From the NCBI GenBank assembly GCA_033239005.1, contig BSQZ01000036.1, positions 4,422,001 to 4,486,000 on the forward strand: a stretch of 64,000 nucleotides of DNA. Direction: 5' to 3'. This document shows positions 23,601 through 44,318 of the stretch, one piece after another. This DNA is from Lamellibrachia satsuma. Taxonomy: Eukaryota > Annelida > Polychaeta > Sabellida > Siboglinidae. The translations under genes were made by a program, and so were the position numbers. Below the pieces are notes generated by a model that saw only the letters and a list, made by a program, of their open reading frames with translations, ran no database searches and was not told where the DNA came from. Position 1 is the first letter of the stretch. Each line of letters starts with the position of its first letter.

Positions 23601-24713
23601 CCAATATTGTAGTATTTTCACGTGTTCCCCGAGTCCTCTTTGTGATAACTTGTCGGGACTCGGTACATATGATGTTGGCAACAAATTTATGAACTTTGGA
23701 TGCAACAACAGTCGTAATAACCAAGTCTGTCCTGTAGATCATCCCATGAAACTAAGTAACTAGGATGCTTTCAGAAACTGATCTGTTGATATTTGCTGGT
23801 TCCCTATACACGGGCCACTGCAAATATAATTATTATATTAGTGCAGGCTGCACTGATTGTAAAATTGTTGATCATTGCTCATATTGACTTATATATATAA
23901 TCAGTTTGAAGACGAAGTTTAAAATGGTGTTTACGTGTTCAAAGATAATACCTACTCGAGTGAATGACATTAGAGGACGCCTTAGCAACAGCGGTAGCGT
24001 AGTGACCAGGGAGCCAGCCAGCAATTATCATCGAGTCATTTCAGGAGCACCACACATCTACCTCAAGATGCTGCTGTTGTATAAATTACTTGGCAAATTA
24101 TTATGCGACTGTGAAAACATCAACAAATTTATATATTTTTGAATGCTTTTTGGTTTCCTTGTAAACTGTGATGTGCAATGATTTGTCCTCAACACACGAA
24201 GAGTGGTTCTACCATGAGTTGTAACGTGTCTACAAGACGGCGTATCCTGCTGGGACCTGGCTTACAGTTTGCGTTGTGTTTAACTTACCAAAGTTTTCAG
24301 TTAATTAAGTTTTACTGTGTACATAAACCAACATATAAATAAAAAGTATACTGGACTACCTACTTCTGACTAAAAGTGAACACAGAATGAATGAAAGATT
24401 TGAATAAATGACTACTCTCCATCCATTCTTTAGCCAAATCGGTAAACACTGGTCATAGTTTTGGGATTAAGCACCCAAGAGTTAATAAAGAGTAACCATG
24501 TGCAACTAAAATCAAGAATATCACACCAGTGGTTTACTCAGAATGTGTTCTAAAAGTAGATTTTGTTAATTTCTCTGGAGGGCCGAAATGTTAACCATTG
24601 CGACTGATAAGCACAAGTGCAGTTCTACAAAATTATTATGGATGGATTATTGCGCATATATACACAACATGATATTTGATTTACTTTTGAATTTCACATG
24701 GGCATGGAGGGTT

Positions 24714-24742
24714 TTCACACGGGCAACTTGCCCGTGTGAAAG
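24714..24742. repeat. Perfect 29-bp palindrome
   Basis: TTTCACACGGGCAA, one central base, then TTGCCCGTGTGAAA. It lies about 130 bases beyond the stop codon of eL42, on that gene's downstream side. Confidence 0.85.
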
Positions 24743-24869
24743 GCCTTAAAAAACCCTGCTAGTAATTGAGAAGTTGTGTTCTGCCACTCTCTTTACACCA
24801 ACAAACAACACACGTTTGGTCAGGGTACAGATGATTTATTTCTATAATGTACAGTCAACGGGGAACCGA

Positions 24870-27800
24870 TTAGAACTGGATCATCTGGCCCTGAAACAGA
24901 AAAAAACCCACATCAGTCACAATTATGAAGTCATAACAACCTCAGTGTGCACATCCACTTTTGGTCTAAAATATAAAGGAAGCATAGGAATGCGGAAGTA
25001 AAAATTGGAATAACATAGCAATAGATTTAGCATCACACAATGTATTCCCAATACAACTTTATTTCTTCCAAACACAGTTAATAAGGGTGTCAACTTTGAG
25101 CACATGCAAGTACTTTTTCATTATAATAGCTGAATTTCAATTGAGTCTGATGGCTAACGCATGAAATAAAAGACGAGGGTGGCCTATGTAATTCAAAGTT
25201 TTATGTAGATGGGGGGACGTGCCCAAGATTAAATCGGTTCCGTGTAGTGTCATACATCACCCCTCAGTTAGTGCTATAAAATTGGATGTAGGTGCCATAG
25301 AATTATTATTATGAATTTATTAGTAGTAAAAATAAAATAACTACATCACAGACATCTTTCACATTTTGCCGCAGTAGAGCACTTTTCCAGTAAACCGGAC
25401 ACAGAAAAGTGGAGGGAGAAGTCTGCTGTCAGGGAGAAGTGGAAAGGGATAATGGCTGGGATGGTCCAGCAGTACACGAACTAGTCTCATCCCTTTATAA
25501 AGGGGGCAATGAGGAACAACACACACACATAAAAAATGACCAGATTAACAGGAATCAAAACAATCATGCAATCAAATATGCCAACCATCCAGCAAATAAG
25601 ACAAACCTTCTTCTTCTTGTCTCCTCCCAACTCAAAGTGCTTGCACCGTTTGATGGCGAGCTGCTTCCTGTACTTGCATGTACAACACTCCATCTTCAGC
25701 ACGATTTTCTTTGTTGTTTTTGCCTGGCAACAGACGCACATCATTAATTAATATTTATACTAAGCAGCTCGTTTTTTAACAAAATTCATCCAAAACAAAA
25801 GGGAGCAGTTATTAATTACTTGAATAAAAGTTGATTATAGCAGTTCTTGCATCGTCTGCATATTTACTTTATGGCGTAGTACATTACAAGTTATTTGTTT
25901 CACATACGTGTTTCCGCACCTGACAAATGTAGCATATTGTGACATTTCTAGAATTTTCTTCATGGATTTTTAAGTGTAATTTTATGGGTAATGTTGTATC
26001 AGACAAGATACACCAGATGTAACTTGAAGAAAACGGACATGCCCATCATAAATACTTATTTCCAGACATTATAAAACAAACCTTTTTACGGAAAATCAAC
26101 TTTGTCTGTCCACCATAACCGCTCTGCTTTCGGTCATATCGACGTTTCCCTGTAAAATAAGAACAAATTCAGCTGAAAAATTGGCATTACAAAATTATAC
26201 ACAAGCGTAGCTATGAACATTGTACCAGGCATAGCAAGGTTATGAACTTATGAATGTCAACAGTTGCGCTATAAACCAAGTAAACAAAATTAATATACTT
26301 GGTAACACTGTGAATGAAATCTCACATTATCCATATTTCTTGCTGGCAATAATAATTATCTCTCCTCTCTCACTAAGGCTCCATGAAAGCAATGAAACAA
26401 CAGTTAACATGTTCTTGAAATTTGGTTTCTAGCATTAGGCAACAATTGCCAGTTATACATCTTCAAGATTCTTGTTACTCCTTACCTTGAGCAGACAGTG
26501 AGTCTTTGCCTTTCTTATACTGCATCACCTTATGCAATGTGTGCTTACGGCATTTCTTTCCCTTGCAGAAGGTACGCCTGCTCTTGGGAACGTTGACCTG
26601 AGACACAGACAGTATATTTTAGATCCACATAATCAGGGCGGTGTATTTTATTGAAATAATCGTTCACAGGGTCATCTTTTAAAAATCCATAAAATAATTT
26701 CATACCAATCTGAATGTATTCTACTAAAAATGACTTGTCACTTTACACAAGGTAAGTTCTTGTATAGTGCTGCATCCAGTCCCCGGGACTGCTCAAAGCA
26801 TTTAACACTTCACCCCATGTGCCTGGCAGATCTGCTCATTCACCTCAATGAGGAACTGAAGCAGACAACACGGCAACAGTCTAACTGAGGTAAAGATACA
26901 TTCTTATATAGCACAGTATCCGGTCCTTGGGACTATTCAGAGGGTTTTACACTTAACCCCCTGACAGACCTGTTCATTCCAACACCATCTCGACTTCTCT
27001 GAGAAACATTCAGCCATGCTGCAACTACTGCGCAGACTACTCATTCACATATCCACTTCTGCCTGTAGGTAGGTACTCATTTATACAGCTGAGTGAACTG
27101 TGGTAACGTGGGATGAACGAAATGGCCACAGGCAAAGGTTCTCTAAATGGTAGCAAGATGATTCGAACCCAGGTTCTCTCGATCGAGAGTCCAACATTCT
27201 AACCACTACAACTTACAAGGACCCTTTCTTGTCTTGTTAAATTTCTGGGTGTTCAACAGTGTTTTTTTTCAGGATGATGCATTTTTTGGTAATCGTTTAC
27301 TTAACTGGCCTAAATTATTAGGGCTTTATGCCGACGATTTTTCCAGAATTTTTTTACCTGAATGCGTTCCTTGCACCATTCCGCATATGTTCCAGTAAAA
27401 AAAGTTCATATATTCTTTAAAAATATTGTGTTTTAGGCCACTTTTAATCAGTTTGACACATCAAAACAGCGGAGCCAATTGCATGTTAAAGATGGCGCGT
27501 GTGCGATTTGCGCATTAGTCACGCCTCGGTGCCATCAGAACCGCGAAGGCGATCTTTGTGCGTATCGAGCGCACACTTACGCATCGTAAAACATTAATTA
27601 AAAGAGAAAAAAGAGAAAGTAGGCTCAAACAATTTTAAAACGAAATAATTATAAAATAAAATATTCTCCACAGTTTTTACATTAAACGCAACATTTGTTA
27701 TACAGTTAATTGTAAAGTAATTTTTCATAGTTTATTTAATTAAATATTTGATGTTGCAAATATTATTTTTTGGTGAAAGTTTTATGCTTGATATTGGATG

Positions 27801-30650
27801 CTATGCACATGCGCAACTACAATGGGGCATCTCATTGCATGTCATTGTTAATATAATAAAATGTAAAAGAATGCATGGGTTAAATTATCTGTTTTTTCAT
27901 GAACAAGGACTTGTTTTTGTAATTAAAAATTATACTGTTTATATTGCATGTCATGCGCATGCGCAACTACAATGGGGCATCTCATTGCATTTCATTGTTA
28001 ATATAATAAAATTTTATTTCATTGAATTCATATTATCTGTCGTTTGGTGAACAAAGACTATTGTTTTTGTAATTAAAAATTATACTGTTTATATTGCATG
28101 TCATGTGCATATGCAACTTTAAAGGGACAACTCATTGCATGTCATTGTTAACATAACTAAATTGAAAAGAATGCATGGGTTAATTATCTGTCGTTTGGTG
28201 AACAAAGGTTATTGTTTTTGTAATAAAAAAATATACTGATGATATTGCATGTCATGCGCATGCGCAACTTTAAGGAGGGATTGACGGAGTACTTTAATTT
28301 AATTAAGTCAATTTATATAAATTTAAGTCAATTTATATAAATTTACAATTTAATATAATCTCTTTACATTAACATGTTCATTTAAATAATTTACTTATTT
28401 ATTTATTTTATTACTTATTTAGTTTTTTCAATAATTCTAAACTGGTGAGTAACCAAACCACATATGTATTCCTTTTGTCGTATATGCTGTGTCTATGTGC
28501 AGTTGTAGTATCACTGGATTTGTCTGAATACACATTTCTTGATCGAATGACTGATAACACATTCACAGCTCACATCCAGTGGATACACAAACCTGTGCAT
28601 TCAATGTGTATTCGACGGTTATGCGCCAGTCATGGCAGTTCGTGCAAATGCCACACAATTTCTTTTGTGCAACTGCCTCGGACCGAGGCCCTCGTGCGCG
28701 GAAGAAAGCCACATGACGTAAATACTTACTAAATAGTGTTATTATTTAGGCTTGGACAAGGATTTCCTACAGCAATTTACCTTATTTCTGCCAAGCAGCA
28801 GTATGAGTTACACCAGCAGACACCTTTAAAACACCATTGCTACTTAGTGATTTTCCTTCAAATAAATATAAGAAACTTTTACAATAGTTGGTTCATGGAG
28901 TTCTTTACATATAACTGGCCATTGATGGTAATGATAATGAAACTGACAATGATGGCTTGTAATGATAATGAAAAGTTATGTAGTCCCATAATGATAATAA
29001 TACATTAAATGTATTATTATTCAGGTTTCTTAGAGGGATGGAGTCATCATAGAGTATTCAGTATCCTTGCCACAATAATTACGTAAAACATAATTTTTTT
29101 GTTTTTACGTAATTATTGTGGCAAGGATACTGAATACTCTATGACTCCATCCCTCTAAGAAAGCTGAATAACTGTAAACTGTTGTGTTTTATTTATTACA
29201 CGCCAAAATCACACTAGCAGTTACAATAGTGTAGCACGTTGATTAATTAATTATTAATATGTTAATTAACGTTATATATTTTGCTGAACGTAATGAAAGG
29301 ATGCTTTTAATTCACATGTATTATGAGAAAGTAATTAATGTTATTTAATATGAACAATTAAAATTGTTTCTGAGCTATATCTTCTTCTTCCCATTAATCA
29401 CTGGCAAGGCGGTACTACATCACGATTTCTCCGAATGATATTTCTGTGAAAAAGGACAACACAGAATACCTCCCTACCTCCCTCCCAACAATACCCCTCC
29501 CATCAGAAGAAAACCATGTAGACATGCAATATCAGCATAATTATAAAAAAACTTTTGTTCACCAAACGACAGATAATTTAACCCCTGCATTCTTTTAAAT
29601 TTAATTATATTAACAATGACATACAATGAATTGTCCCTTTAAAGATGCACATGACAGTCAATATTATCAGTATGTTTTAATTACAAAAACAATAACCTTT
29701 GCTCACCAAACGACAGATAATTTAACCCATGCATTCTTTTTAATTTAATTATATTAATTTTCATAAAAATAATATTTGCAACATCAAATATTTAATTAAA
29801 TAAATATGAAATATTACGTTAGAAGTGACTGTATGTGCTCTACAAATATTGCGTTTAATATAAAAACTGTAGAGAATGTTTTAATTTTTTTTCTAGAATT
29901 TCTTCGCTTGAAACATTTTTGGAGCCTATTTTCTCAATTTTGTTCTCTTAATTTTTTTTACGTTGCGTAATTGTATGCCCAATACACACAAAGATCGCCT
30001 TCGCGGTTCTGATGGCACCGAGGCGTGACTAATGCGCAAATCGCACACGTGCCATCTTTAACATGCAATCGGCTCCGCTGTTTTGATGTGTCAAACTGAT
30101 TAAAAGTGGCCTAAAACACAATATTTTTAAAGAATATATGAACTTTTTTTACTGGAACATATGCGGAATGGTGCAAGGAACGCATTCAGGTAAAAAAATT
30201 CTGGAAAAATCGTCGGCATAAAGCCCTAATAATTTAGGCCAGTTAAGTAAACGATTACCCATTTTTTCATCCTAATGAAGTGGAATATTGTGTATTGCCT
30301 ATTTATTGCCAGTATTGACTATTGGGGGCGGTTGATTCTGCCTAGTTGTTTATGCTACGGGTTTTCGTAGCAAATTAAATCTTTGATACTGTGATTTACA
30401 ACTAATTCTGCATAGTTATTTGACGGGTGGGTAAAGCGTTTAACCTTTTTAGGCATATGCACCCCATCTTAACAAGCCTACGACGTGGGTCGATACATCG
30501 ATAACATTTGACATAAATGAAACACAAATACAATAGCATCATAACATTAATAACTGTTAAACATGCTGTATTCAATTATATATAATGTGCTGGGTAAAAT
30601 GTAACAACAGCGGATGATTACAGATTTTAGATCGTGCCACCGCTCACCAT
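24870..30650 (-). CDS. RPL36A: Ribosomal protein eL42 (L36A), complete, 5 exons
   Basis: Exons 5' to 3': 30650-30648 (the ATG codon only), 26597-26486, 26149-26082, 25723-25607, 24890-24870. Phases agree. The product begins [21 protein letters not shown] and continues [40 protein letters not shown], then [39 protein letters not shown] and GQMIQF, about 105 residues, as expected for this basic 60S subunit protein near the E site. Four cysteines of the zinc-binding fold are present. The one-codon first exon was chosen because ATG at 30650 is followed directly by a GTGAGC donor and preceded by a pyrimidine tract. A weaker alternative is ATG-GTTTGT at about 30715. A minus-strand AATAAA at 24835-24840 lies 30 bases past the stop. 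Confidence 0.94.
26755..26882 (-). mobile_element. tRNA-derived SINE family A, fragment
   Basis: GGTAAGTTCTTGTATAGTGC is the complement of the family's 3' end, followed by the complementary CCTGGCAGATCTGCTCATTC block. It is immediately followed by a full copy in the same orientation. eL42 intron 1. Confidence 0.7.
26888..27220 (-). mobile_element. tRNA-derived SINE family A, near full length
   Basis: Read on the minus strand it starts with a tRNA-like head: TAGTGGTTAGAATG resembles an A box, and GGGTTCGAATC at about 27159-27169 is a strong B box. The unique body (CAGCTGTATAAATGAG, GCAGCATGGCTGAATG) and the tail ending CTTTACC follow. About 330 bases. It lies in eL42 intron 1. Confidence 0.8.
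27790..28275. repeat. ~150-bp subterminal tandem repeat
   Basis: CATGCGCAACTACAATGGGG and TCATTGCATGTCATTGTTAA recur about every 150 bases at 27810, 27960 and 28105, with a partial unit to 28275. Inverted relatives lie at 29540-29755. Confidence 0.85.
29024..29168. repeat. 145-bp near-perfect hairpin
   Basis: Arms of about 65 bases, TTCTTAGAGGGATGGAGTCA through CCACAATAATTACGTAAAA, are exactly inverted around AACATAATTTTTTTG except for a short indel. It is probably a MITE nested in the larger inverted-repeat element. Confidence 0.85.
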
Positions 30651-30756
30651 TGCGTTGCTGTTTTGCAGGGCCGATTAAAAAGGAAGTTTATGTTGCGCAT
30701 GTGCGCGACAAACCATTCGTATTTAACAACTTCCGGCTATTGCATTGGACACCAAA
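30651..30756. promoter_or_regulatory. Divergent promoter of eL42 and SMAP
   Basis: The two start codons are separated by 106 bp. On the minus strand CTTCCTTTTT (30686-30677) is a good candidate for the 5'-terminal oligopyrimidine start of a ribosomal protein mRNA. ACTTCCGG at about 30729-30736 (CCGGAAGT on the minus strand) is an ETS-family site typical of housekeeping divergent promoters. No TATA box was seen. Confidence 0.55.
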
Positions 30757-38267
<7,511 letters not shown>

Positions 38268-39169
38268 TTGCATTTACAAGATTTGTTTAACTGGTTTGTA
38301 TTACGCACAACCAAAATGTATATGTGTATGTTACAATGTGTTTTGTAGGTGACATGTTAGAATTGAATAAAGACATCTTTTCATTATCTCTAGTTGATAT
38401 GTCTGTCTTGAAAGGCCATCTCTAATGCGTAGAAAAAACACACAACATGGCCAAACAAGTACTATAGTCTTTACTTCCAAGTATATCTCAAATTGTAGAA
38501 TTACGGATTCATTTACTTCCTTGTCAAGTTTCCAGCAGGGGCAACAGAGCCATATAATAAACAATATCTCCTGCAAATGTTAACAGCTCTCAAATCGATT
38601 TGCAGTGACTCTATTTCCATGTCTCCTCTAATGAAGACTAGGTATTTTATAAGTAAGCAACAAATTCAAGTAGTAATCCTTTATTCAATATAAAAATATG
38701 ATACCTACTACTTAGCATACAACAATGCATGTTAAGTTACATATGTACACAGGACTAAATACACAACAGCTCTTTTTCAGTGTAGCTGTTGGGTCCACAT
38801 AAAATGCTGGTACCTATAATCAAGATACTCAACAGACATAGCACTTTCTTGGTCAACACTTTTCCATGCTTAAGTTCTACCAAATAATAGTAAATTAGTT
38901 GTTGGAAACATCACACATTTTGTTAGCTACACTAACATGACGGATAATGCAGAATATATATTTTTATGATTTTTTACTCCAGACCTCTGCTGCTGACAAT
39001 ACTATTTAATTTAAAATAGCCTTACAAATTATTCATAAAATATGGCTTGCCAATGATACCAGTTGGTTGTTCCTTTATATAGTTGCACATTCTTTTCTAA
39101 CAATCAGTGTAGTGATTTCTAAATTGCCATTGAAAGTGGTGTACACGTACAATAAAGATCCCAGGACAA

Positions 39170-39270
39170 CTTTGATCACAATCCACACACTTCCTTATTA
39201 ACTTAGGGTCAGTAGTCATATATAATACACTTCCTTATTAACTTAGGGTCAGTAGTCATATATAATACAA
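39170..39270. repeat. 45-bp tandem duplication
   Basis: ACACTTCCTTATTAACTTAG and GGTCAGTAGTCATATATAAT occur twice in tandem. It lies in the convergent intergenic space 38372-39899, between SMAP and TMEM138, where nothing else is seen apart from AT-rich 3' flanks. Confidence 0.9.
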
Positions 39271-39899
39271 TTGGCATTTAAATTCCAATTACAATGTAAT
39301 TGATGCCAAGGTTATAATTTATAAGCTACTCGGGCAACAATATTATAGACAATAAAAGCTGTATAGAAAGGGCAATGTAACGGAACTGATTTAAAAGAAT
39401 AGTTTTGCTTAAATACACTACAATTATCAGATTTAACTTAAAACTACGCACAAAGTAATAATAATGAGAAATACCAATATTAATTCATCATTCTAAGATT
39501 TAATTGTTGATGACGTCATTTAAATGAAAGAGGCGGCACTAGGCTTCTCCAAAATTAGACACAAACATGATGTCAAGAGAACCGGTTGTTTATCTAAACT
39601 CAAATTAAAATGTTCTACTTTTTATTTTATATTTATTTTATTTCATCATATCAGTACGCAAAAATAAAATTTATTCTCTTGCAAATTTACAGGTAAAGTG
39701 TAGTTTTATTCTCATGGAGTTATGTGAGTTCTGTAATTCCATACCCAGAATCTAGTGTCAGACAAAACTTGCAACAAGACATGCAATTTTTTTTTATGGA
39801 ACAAAATAATCCACAAGTCTCAAACCTACATTATAGCACATAATCGCAGCCAGAATTCAACATGTGTGGTCAGTGCACACGTGGCACCAGATGGCAGTA

Positions 39900-42800
39900 C
39901 TATTTACGCTTCTCAAACTCCCGTCGAATCCACTCCGAATCCTGGTAGAATCGTGAATCACCGAGTCGTAAAGCGGTCCTCTTGTAGACGTAGTAGTATA
40001 TGATGGCAGCTGCAACAGTAAATGGTGTTGATAATGTGTCTGGCATCATCCCACTAGCCTCCCAGTAGCCCCCAAGGTGTGAGCCCCCCCGTCGGTATGC
40101 TGTTCATTTAACACACACTTTACATAAAGCTTGTGTAATGGGAGTAAAACCCAATTTCACACATTGAGTGAAAAGCTAATTGCTCAGAAGCTATTGTGGG
40201 TTAATAATTTTTGTTACCTATATGCTCTATTAAAAAAAATTGCAAGATGTGTAAAGATTCATCTAGAATTTTATGTTCTCTTTACAGATTATCAAATTGT
40301 TACGACCATCCTTCGGTCGCTGTTTCATGTATATATCATCCAAACAAGAATCTTAATTTGTGTTAAATGTAATATTACTGTATTACAGTTTCAAATGTTT
40401 ACAATTGTTTCTATATCATTCAAACACTCTTCATTCAAATATTGATGATGACGAATTAATTGATCAACTCAAAACGAAATGCAAAACTTTCACAATTTTA
40501 AGCCTTAATTGTCAGTCTCAATGCAAAAATTTACGAAATCAAAATACTTGTGGAAAAGTTAAAATATAATCACTGTTTCTTTGGTGCTATATGTCTCAAG
40601 GAAACATGGTTGTCCGATAATTCTGATACATCCTTGCTAAGACTAGATGGTTACAATTTGATTTCACAAGGCAAAATCTACAAGACGCACGGAGGTCTTG
40701 CTATATACCTAAGTGACAAATATAACTATAAATTATTATCTTTGCATAAATACTCTGAAATACGGGAAAGTAAATTTATTGAAGTATCTGGAAACAAATC
40801 ACAGAAAAAATTAGTACTTGGAAATGTATACCGACCACCCAGAGATATAAACGAAAATTGCCGCACTTTTATAGATGAATTCACTATTACTTTGAAATCA
40901 TTTCAAAAGTCCAAATGTGATGTAGTTATTGCCAGTGACTACAATATAAACTTACTAAAAATTATCGAAAAAACCATTATTCTGTGAATATTTAGATACT
41001 ATCCTTGCACAAGGTTTCTATCCAGTAATCACGCTGCCAACTAGATTTTCTGCATGAAATTGTACACTTGTACACTGGATAATTTGCTATGCAAACTTTC
41101 AGGAAATCCAGACAACTATTCAACGGGTATCTTAACAAACTGTATTTCTGATCATCAGCCATACTTCATCATCCTTGACCTCATACATATTCATAAATAT
41201 GTGCCTAAATTTATCAAATCAAATTCATATGATTTAAACTCTATTATCAATTTCAAAAGGGCTATCATTTCATCCAACATTATTCAGAAATTAAACAGTG
41301 ATCGAATATCCGATCCAAATGACAATTATAACAGTCTAGATAATGTTATCCAATGGTGTAAAAATGCATATTTACCTACAAAAATAAATATTTTCAAGTC
41401 ATATCCTTTATCTATCATTCTGAAATTCATAGCCACCACACAAGGCACAGAAACAATTTTGTAATTTCAAGAACTAATTAGGAATATACAAAGAGATGTA
41501 TTCGAATAAATCTAGTGTATATCTTAAATGACACTTCAAAAAAGCGTGACCTTTCAAAATGCATAACAAATCATGAAACTACATCAAAAATACCTTGCAT
41601 TATGTTTTTCAATGTTATACTACAGTGTCTTTGTATGAAGTGTTGCATAGCTGCTGCGCGAAGTCTGTAGTATCATTATATTATCTTTGGTTCTTACATT
41701 CTCTTTTGGCAGGCGAGCTAATTAGCTAAATTTTTATTTGTTCTACATTCAATGCAAGGTGGCTCTCACGCTAGCGACATATGCTCTATCTTAGTGACAG
41801 TCTCCATTGACTATATTCTTATATCATTCTATATGTGTATGTATGGATTTTGTTTTGTTTGATATTAGTCAAAAATAAAATTATTCTCTCTCTCTCTATC
41901 ATAATCTAATTAAATTTTCACACATTTATTAGAAAGCCAGTTGTCATCAAGTTGTAATGTATTTATTTGATATTACTATTTAATTGATATAGTCTGATAT
42001 TACTCTCAACATTATGTCATTTTTTTAAATTATTTTATGATGCGTGGTGGTTAACATTATCAACTGTGCTTGGAAATTAATGACACTATCAACATTTTCA
42101 TGTTACCAATTCACAAATAAAAGAGGGCTTTTACAGTTTCCCTCTGATAAGAAAGTCTGACATTCCTTGTGCATACCAGCTATATAACTATTTTCTTATT
42201 TAAAATAAAGCTCAGGCAGAACAATGCATGGAACAGTCAGGAAGTATTCCCAGACTGATAATTAGTCCCACTAGCCCCCGTTAGTCCCAGTAGCCCTCCG
42301 TGGGCTAAACCATATATGTGTTGGTTGACCAGAATGTCACTCAGTTCAGTTCAAAGTTACACACTTAGTTAAAGGGAATGTACAATGATTTTCATTGGTT
42401 AACTGATATGGAGCTAGTTGGGGTTTTCATTGGTTAACTGATATGGAGCTAGTTGGGGTTTCGTATAATTAAAATGTGCAAATTCTCTGAATTTTTCTAT
42501 TTCTCAAAAAAAGTACAGTGCTATACTTCATGCTTTTTATCTTTATTGCTGTAGTATATTTATCGTTAAATGTTTTATAAAATAGGTATTTGACAGACAA
42601 TAAATAATTAAAACATTATATTTCACCTTCTAATGTGAAGATTTATTAGTGTGTTGTTAACTGCAAGAAAGCGGTCTCTATAATGTTGTAAAACTAACAT
42701 TTTATTTCAATGCCAAATCATGTATGTTACAATACTTACAAAGGAAAATATTTCCTATTGACATGAATGTTGTTATGGTGTAATTGTATACTTGAATAAA

Positions 42801-44269
42801 GTATCAAGATTTTCACAAGAAAATTCACGTAAAAAAGGAAATGTTTGTCATGTCATTTTTTTTAAACAATTCAACAATTTGTTGCACGCTCAACATCACC
42901 TTGTACAAGATACGGTGAACAGTTTTCTTTTTAATCTCATAGTTGGTTAAGACCAAGTCATAAGTGTGTTATGAAAATTTTTTTTAGTCATGCACATATA
43001 TTTACCTGTTCTCTGGAAGGCAAACAGGATCCAGTAGCCACTGACTGCTATGTGAACGTGTGGATCTGCCCACCTCATTTTCTGAAACAGAACAAATATT
43101 TTTACCAATTCCGTATCAGTGGTTTTACAACAGAGACAATTAAGAGACTAAAGGTCCTACATGAACTAAATTGTTTCGATTGTATCTTTTTAGAATCATT
43201 TTGCAAAAAATCAAACTTATCTAGTATCCACAAGACATGGTGGCTCATTTGAGCAAATGTGTTATTTAGTTTTGGTGAAATCATTGCACAAATTATTAAA
43301 TTATTTTTATTGGATCTGGTAAAAATTTTATTAAAAAGGAGCGAATGACCCCTGCCTACCATGCCCCAGCCCCTTCTACCATAATCCAGATTCCAGCCTA
43401 CCATGCCCTCAGACCCCTGGTGGGGCTGCCTACCATGCCCCAGACGTGTAGCGTGACACACAGTGCGAAGTAGGTGAGGGTGAAGAAGATGGTCATCTTG
43501 AATTTGTTGATGAGGATCATAACGAGCCCCGCCTGGAAGATGTATGTGTTGAAGAAGAGCAAGAAGACAATGATGGCTGAGAAGAGGATGCAGACATCCT
43601 GCAGACTGCAACAAACATGAGGCAAACATTAGCGAAGTCTTAACAACTTTTAGTTGTTTTATTAGTTACACTCTTCAGTACTGAATTGTAATTCTCAGTA
43701 GCTATGTACATCCATAATGATAATGCATACAGTAAATACAAAGTATACATTTATTGGTAGAAGGACATTAATAATTTAATTTAATATAGCAAAACCTATA
43801 TTTTGGCTGGCTTTTCATTCACTTTTTTTCTACATACATGTATATACAGTTGTATAGAGATGAATAACTATATTATTATTATTATTATTACACATTTATA
43901 ATGCGCCATGTATCCGGGTTAAAAACCTGCTCAAAGGCGCTAACAAGGTAATGCTAAATAATTTTAAATAAATTGAAGTGCTAAAATAAAATGTGATTAA
44001 AAGACAGGTAAACATAAGTTAAATAAAAATTTCACTAAATGATTTAAATGAATTAATTATGTCAAGAAGTTAAATAAATACATAAAATAAATAAATAATA
44101 AATAAAAAGATAAAATAAACAACTACAATTAAGTTGATACATTAGATAAACATATAAGTTAATCAGATAAGTTAAATAAACAAATTAAATAAATAATAAG
44201 TTAAATAAGTAAAATGTTCGAGTGATTAAAATGTCAACAGAGTGTTCGAAAGGCTTCGTGAAAGAGATG

Positions 44270-44318
<49 letters not shown>

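Larger units (their letters stand above)
27271..30273. mobile_element. 3-kb element with ~500-bp terminal inverted repeats
   Basis: Left arm 27271-27775 and right arm 29755-30273 are nearly identical inverted copies, from AGGATGA through GTAATCGTTTACTTAACTGG, CGTTCCTTGCACCATTCCGC and CGAAGGCGATCTTTGTG to GATGTTGCAAATATTATTTT. Inside each arm lie tandem units of about 150 bp (about 3 on the left, about 1.5 inverted on the right). The core holds a separate hairpin at 29024-29168 and a 95-codon frame at 28445 with no recognisable product. No transposase was found and no target duplication is evident. It fills most of eL42 intron 1. Confidence 0.8.

Noticed and set aside
23906..24142. 78-codon plus-strand frame
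   Set aside because: No motif recognised and no splice or promoter context; AT-rich surroundings make chance likely.
27155..27215. tRNA gene
   Set aside because: B box is good, but the segment continues into a SINE body with other copies, and the acceptor stem does not pair convincingly.
28445..28732. 95-codon frame with a hydrophobic start, signal-peptide-like
   Set aside because: Lies in the core of an inverted-repeat transposon, with no family resemblance or neighbouring exons; not strong enough for a gene call.
43102..43629. 175-codon minus-strand frame
   Set aside because: Wrong frame through TMEM138 exon 2 and its intron; the true frame gives the conserved membrane segments.
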